A stretch of 64,000 nt of DNA. It comes from Bacteroidales bacterium. GTDB taxonomy: Bacteria; Bacteroidota; Bacteroidia; Bacteroidales; Bacteroidaceae. Each line of letters begins with the position of its first letter. Position 1 is the stretch's first letter. Both the position numbers and the translations under genes were made by a program. The notes beneath the pieces are model-generated. The model searched no databases. It had not been told where the DNA came from and saw only the letters and a program-made list of their open reading frames with translations. Location of the stretch: assembly GCA_015060965.1 (NCBI GenBank), contig SUXN01000005.1, positions 32,530 to 96,529 on the forward strand, written 5' to 3'. Positions 63,870 through 64,000 of this stretch are shown here, piece by piece.

Positions 63870-64000
63870 TATATCGCCATAACCAAGACAACAATACCAG
63901 ACCATTCTCCCGTACATATACAGGGCTCACCGGCAAAGTCTGGGGGCTAAGCAAAAAGTTGAGTGATTTAGGAAAAGAGAGTAACAAAGCGAAAATACTA
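63870..64000. other. Window end without a recognisable gene
   Basis: The last 131 bases hold no supported gene; open frames here are short and show no family features. The next gene lies outside the window. Confidence 0.4.

Noticed and set aside
63784..63987. 67-codon minus-strand frame at the window end
   Set aside because: It covers the rpmE2 terminator and the L31 C-terminus, with no family features.

Overview
The window looks like chromosomal DNA of a Bacteroidales bacterium, close to Bacteroides, Prevotella or Muribaculaceae; no rRNA is present to fix the genus. The evidence is: promoters of the Bacteroidetes type (TTTG about 19-20 nt before TAnnTTTG), a Wzi-family capsule protein, a DUF4836 lipoprotein, a PorT-like barrel, a small histone H1-like protein, the ftsK-lolA-trxB gene order, type B L31, and many exported proteins with signal peptides ending in AQ. 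I see no prophage, insertion sequence, CRISPR array or tRNA. Codon use looks even, so this is mostly core chromosome with some accessory envelope loci.

Layout. 1-1.5 kb: the end of a Wzi-type capsule protein and a small lipoprotein. 1.5-2.0 kb: a patch of inverted-repeat elements. 2-5.6 kb (minus): uvrA behind a secreted protein with a gliding-motility/type IX type B C-terminal domain. 5.8-8.4 kb (plus): LysM/periplasmic-binding protein and PorT-like barrel. 8.5-15.5 kb (minus): dTDP-rhamnose genes rfbA-C-D-B, directly behind a DUF4836 lipoprotein/ABC ATPase/FtsX-like permease operon. 15.6-19.7 kb: a large GH2 beta-galactosidase. 20-22.6 kb: histone H1-like protein, a nucleotidyltransferase-GHMP kinase fusion, and two divergent housekeeping RNAs (SRP RNA and RNase P RNA). 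22.7-29.8 kb (minus): K+/H+ antiporter, then a likely glutaminase-SDR-asparaginase-porin-Dcu transporter group.

30-33.6 kb (plus): a SpoU/TrmH methyltransferase, a GH20 hexosaminidase and a SanA-like protein. 34-41 kb (plus): a tightly coupled BlaI / TonB_C protein / M56 peptidase / 1317-residue MG2-like plus Sel1-repeat protein operon, the best candidate for an undescribed system. 41.1-44.4 kb: a three-gene glycosyltransferase operon behind a tandem array of three promoter-like units. 44.5-49.3 kb (minus): queA, a cytoplasmic LRR protein, an Smr protein and pepT. 49.4-56.2 kb: class II aldolase, a lytic transglycosylase, an Nfn-like flavoprotein fusion, serS, rpmA and rplU (with an unusual insertion). 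56.4-60.5 kb: trxB, a LolA-like gene and ftsK. 60.9-63.8 kb (plus): a DUF5063 gene, a 3'-5' exonuclease, an RlmI-type methyltransferase, a short tandem-repeat patch and rpmE2.

How the parts fit. Several loci serve the envelope: capsule and rhamnose supply, glycosyltransferases, lipoprotein carrier, lytic transglycosylase and SanA. The Gln/Asn deamidation group plausibly feeds aspartate to fumarate respiration through a Dcu exchanger. Functional calls rest on motifs read by eye; promoter and terminator calls are pattern matches and were not tested.
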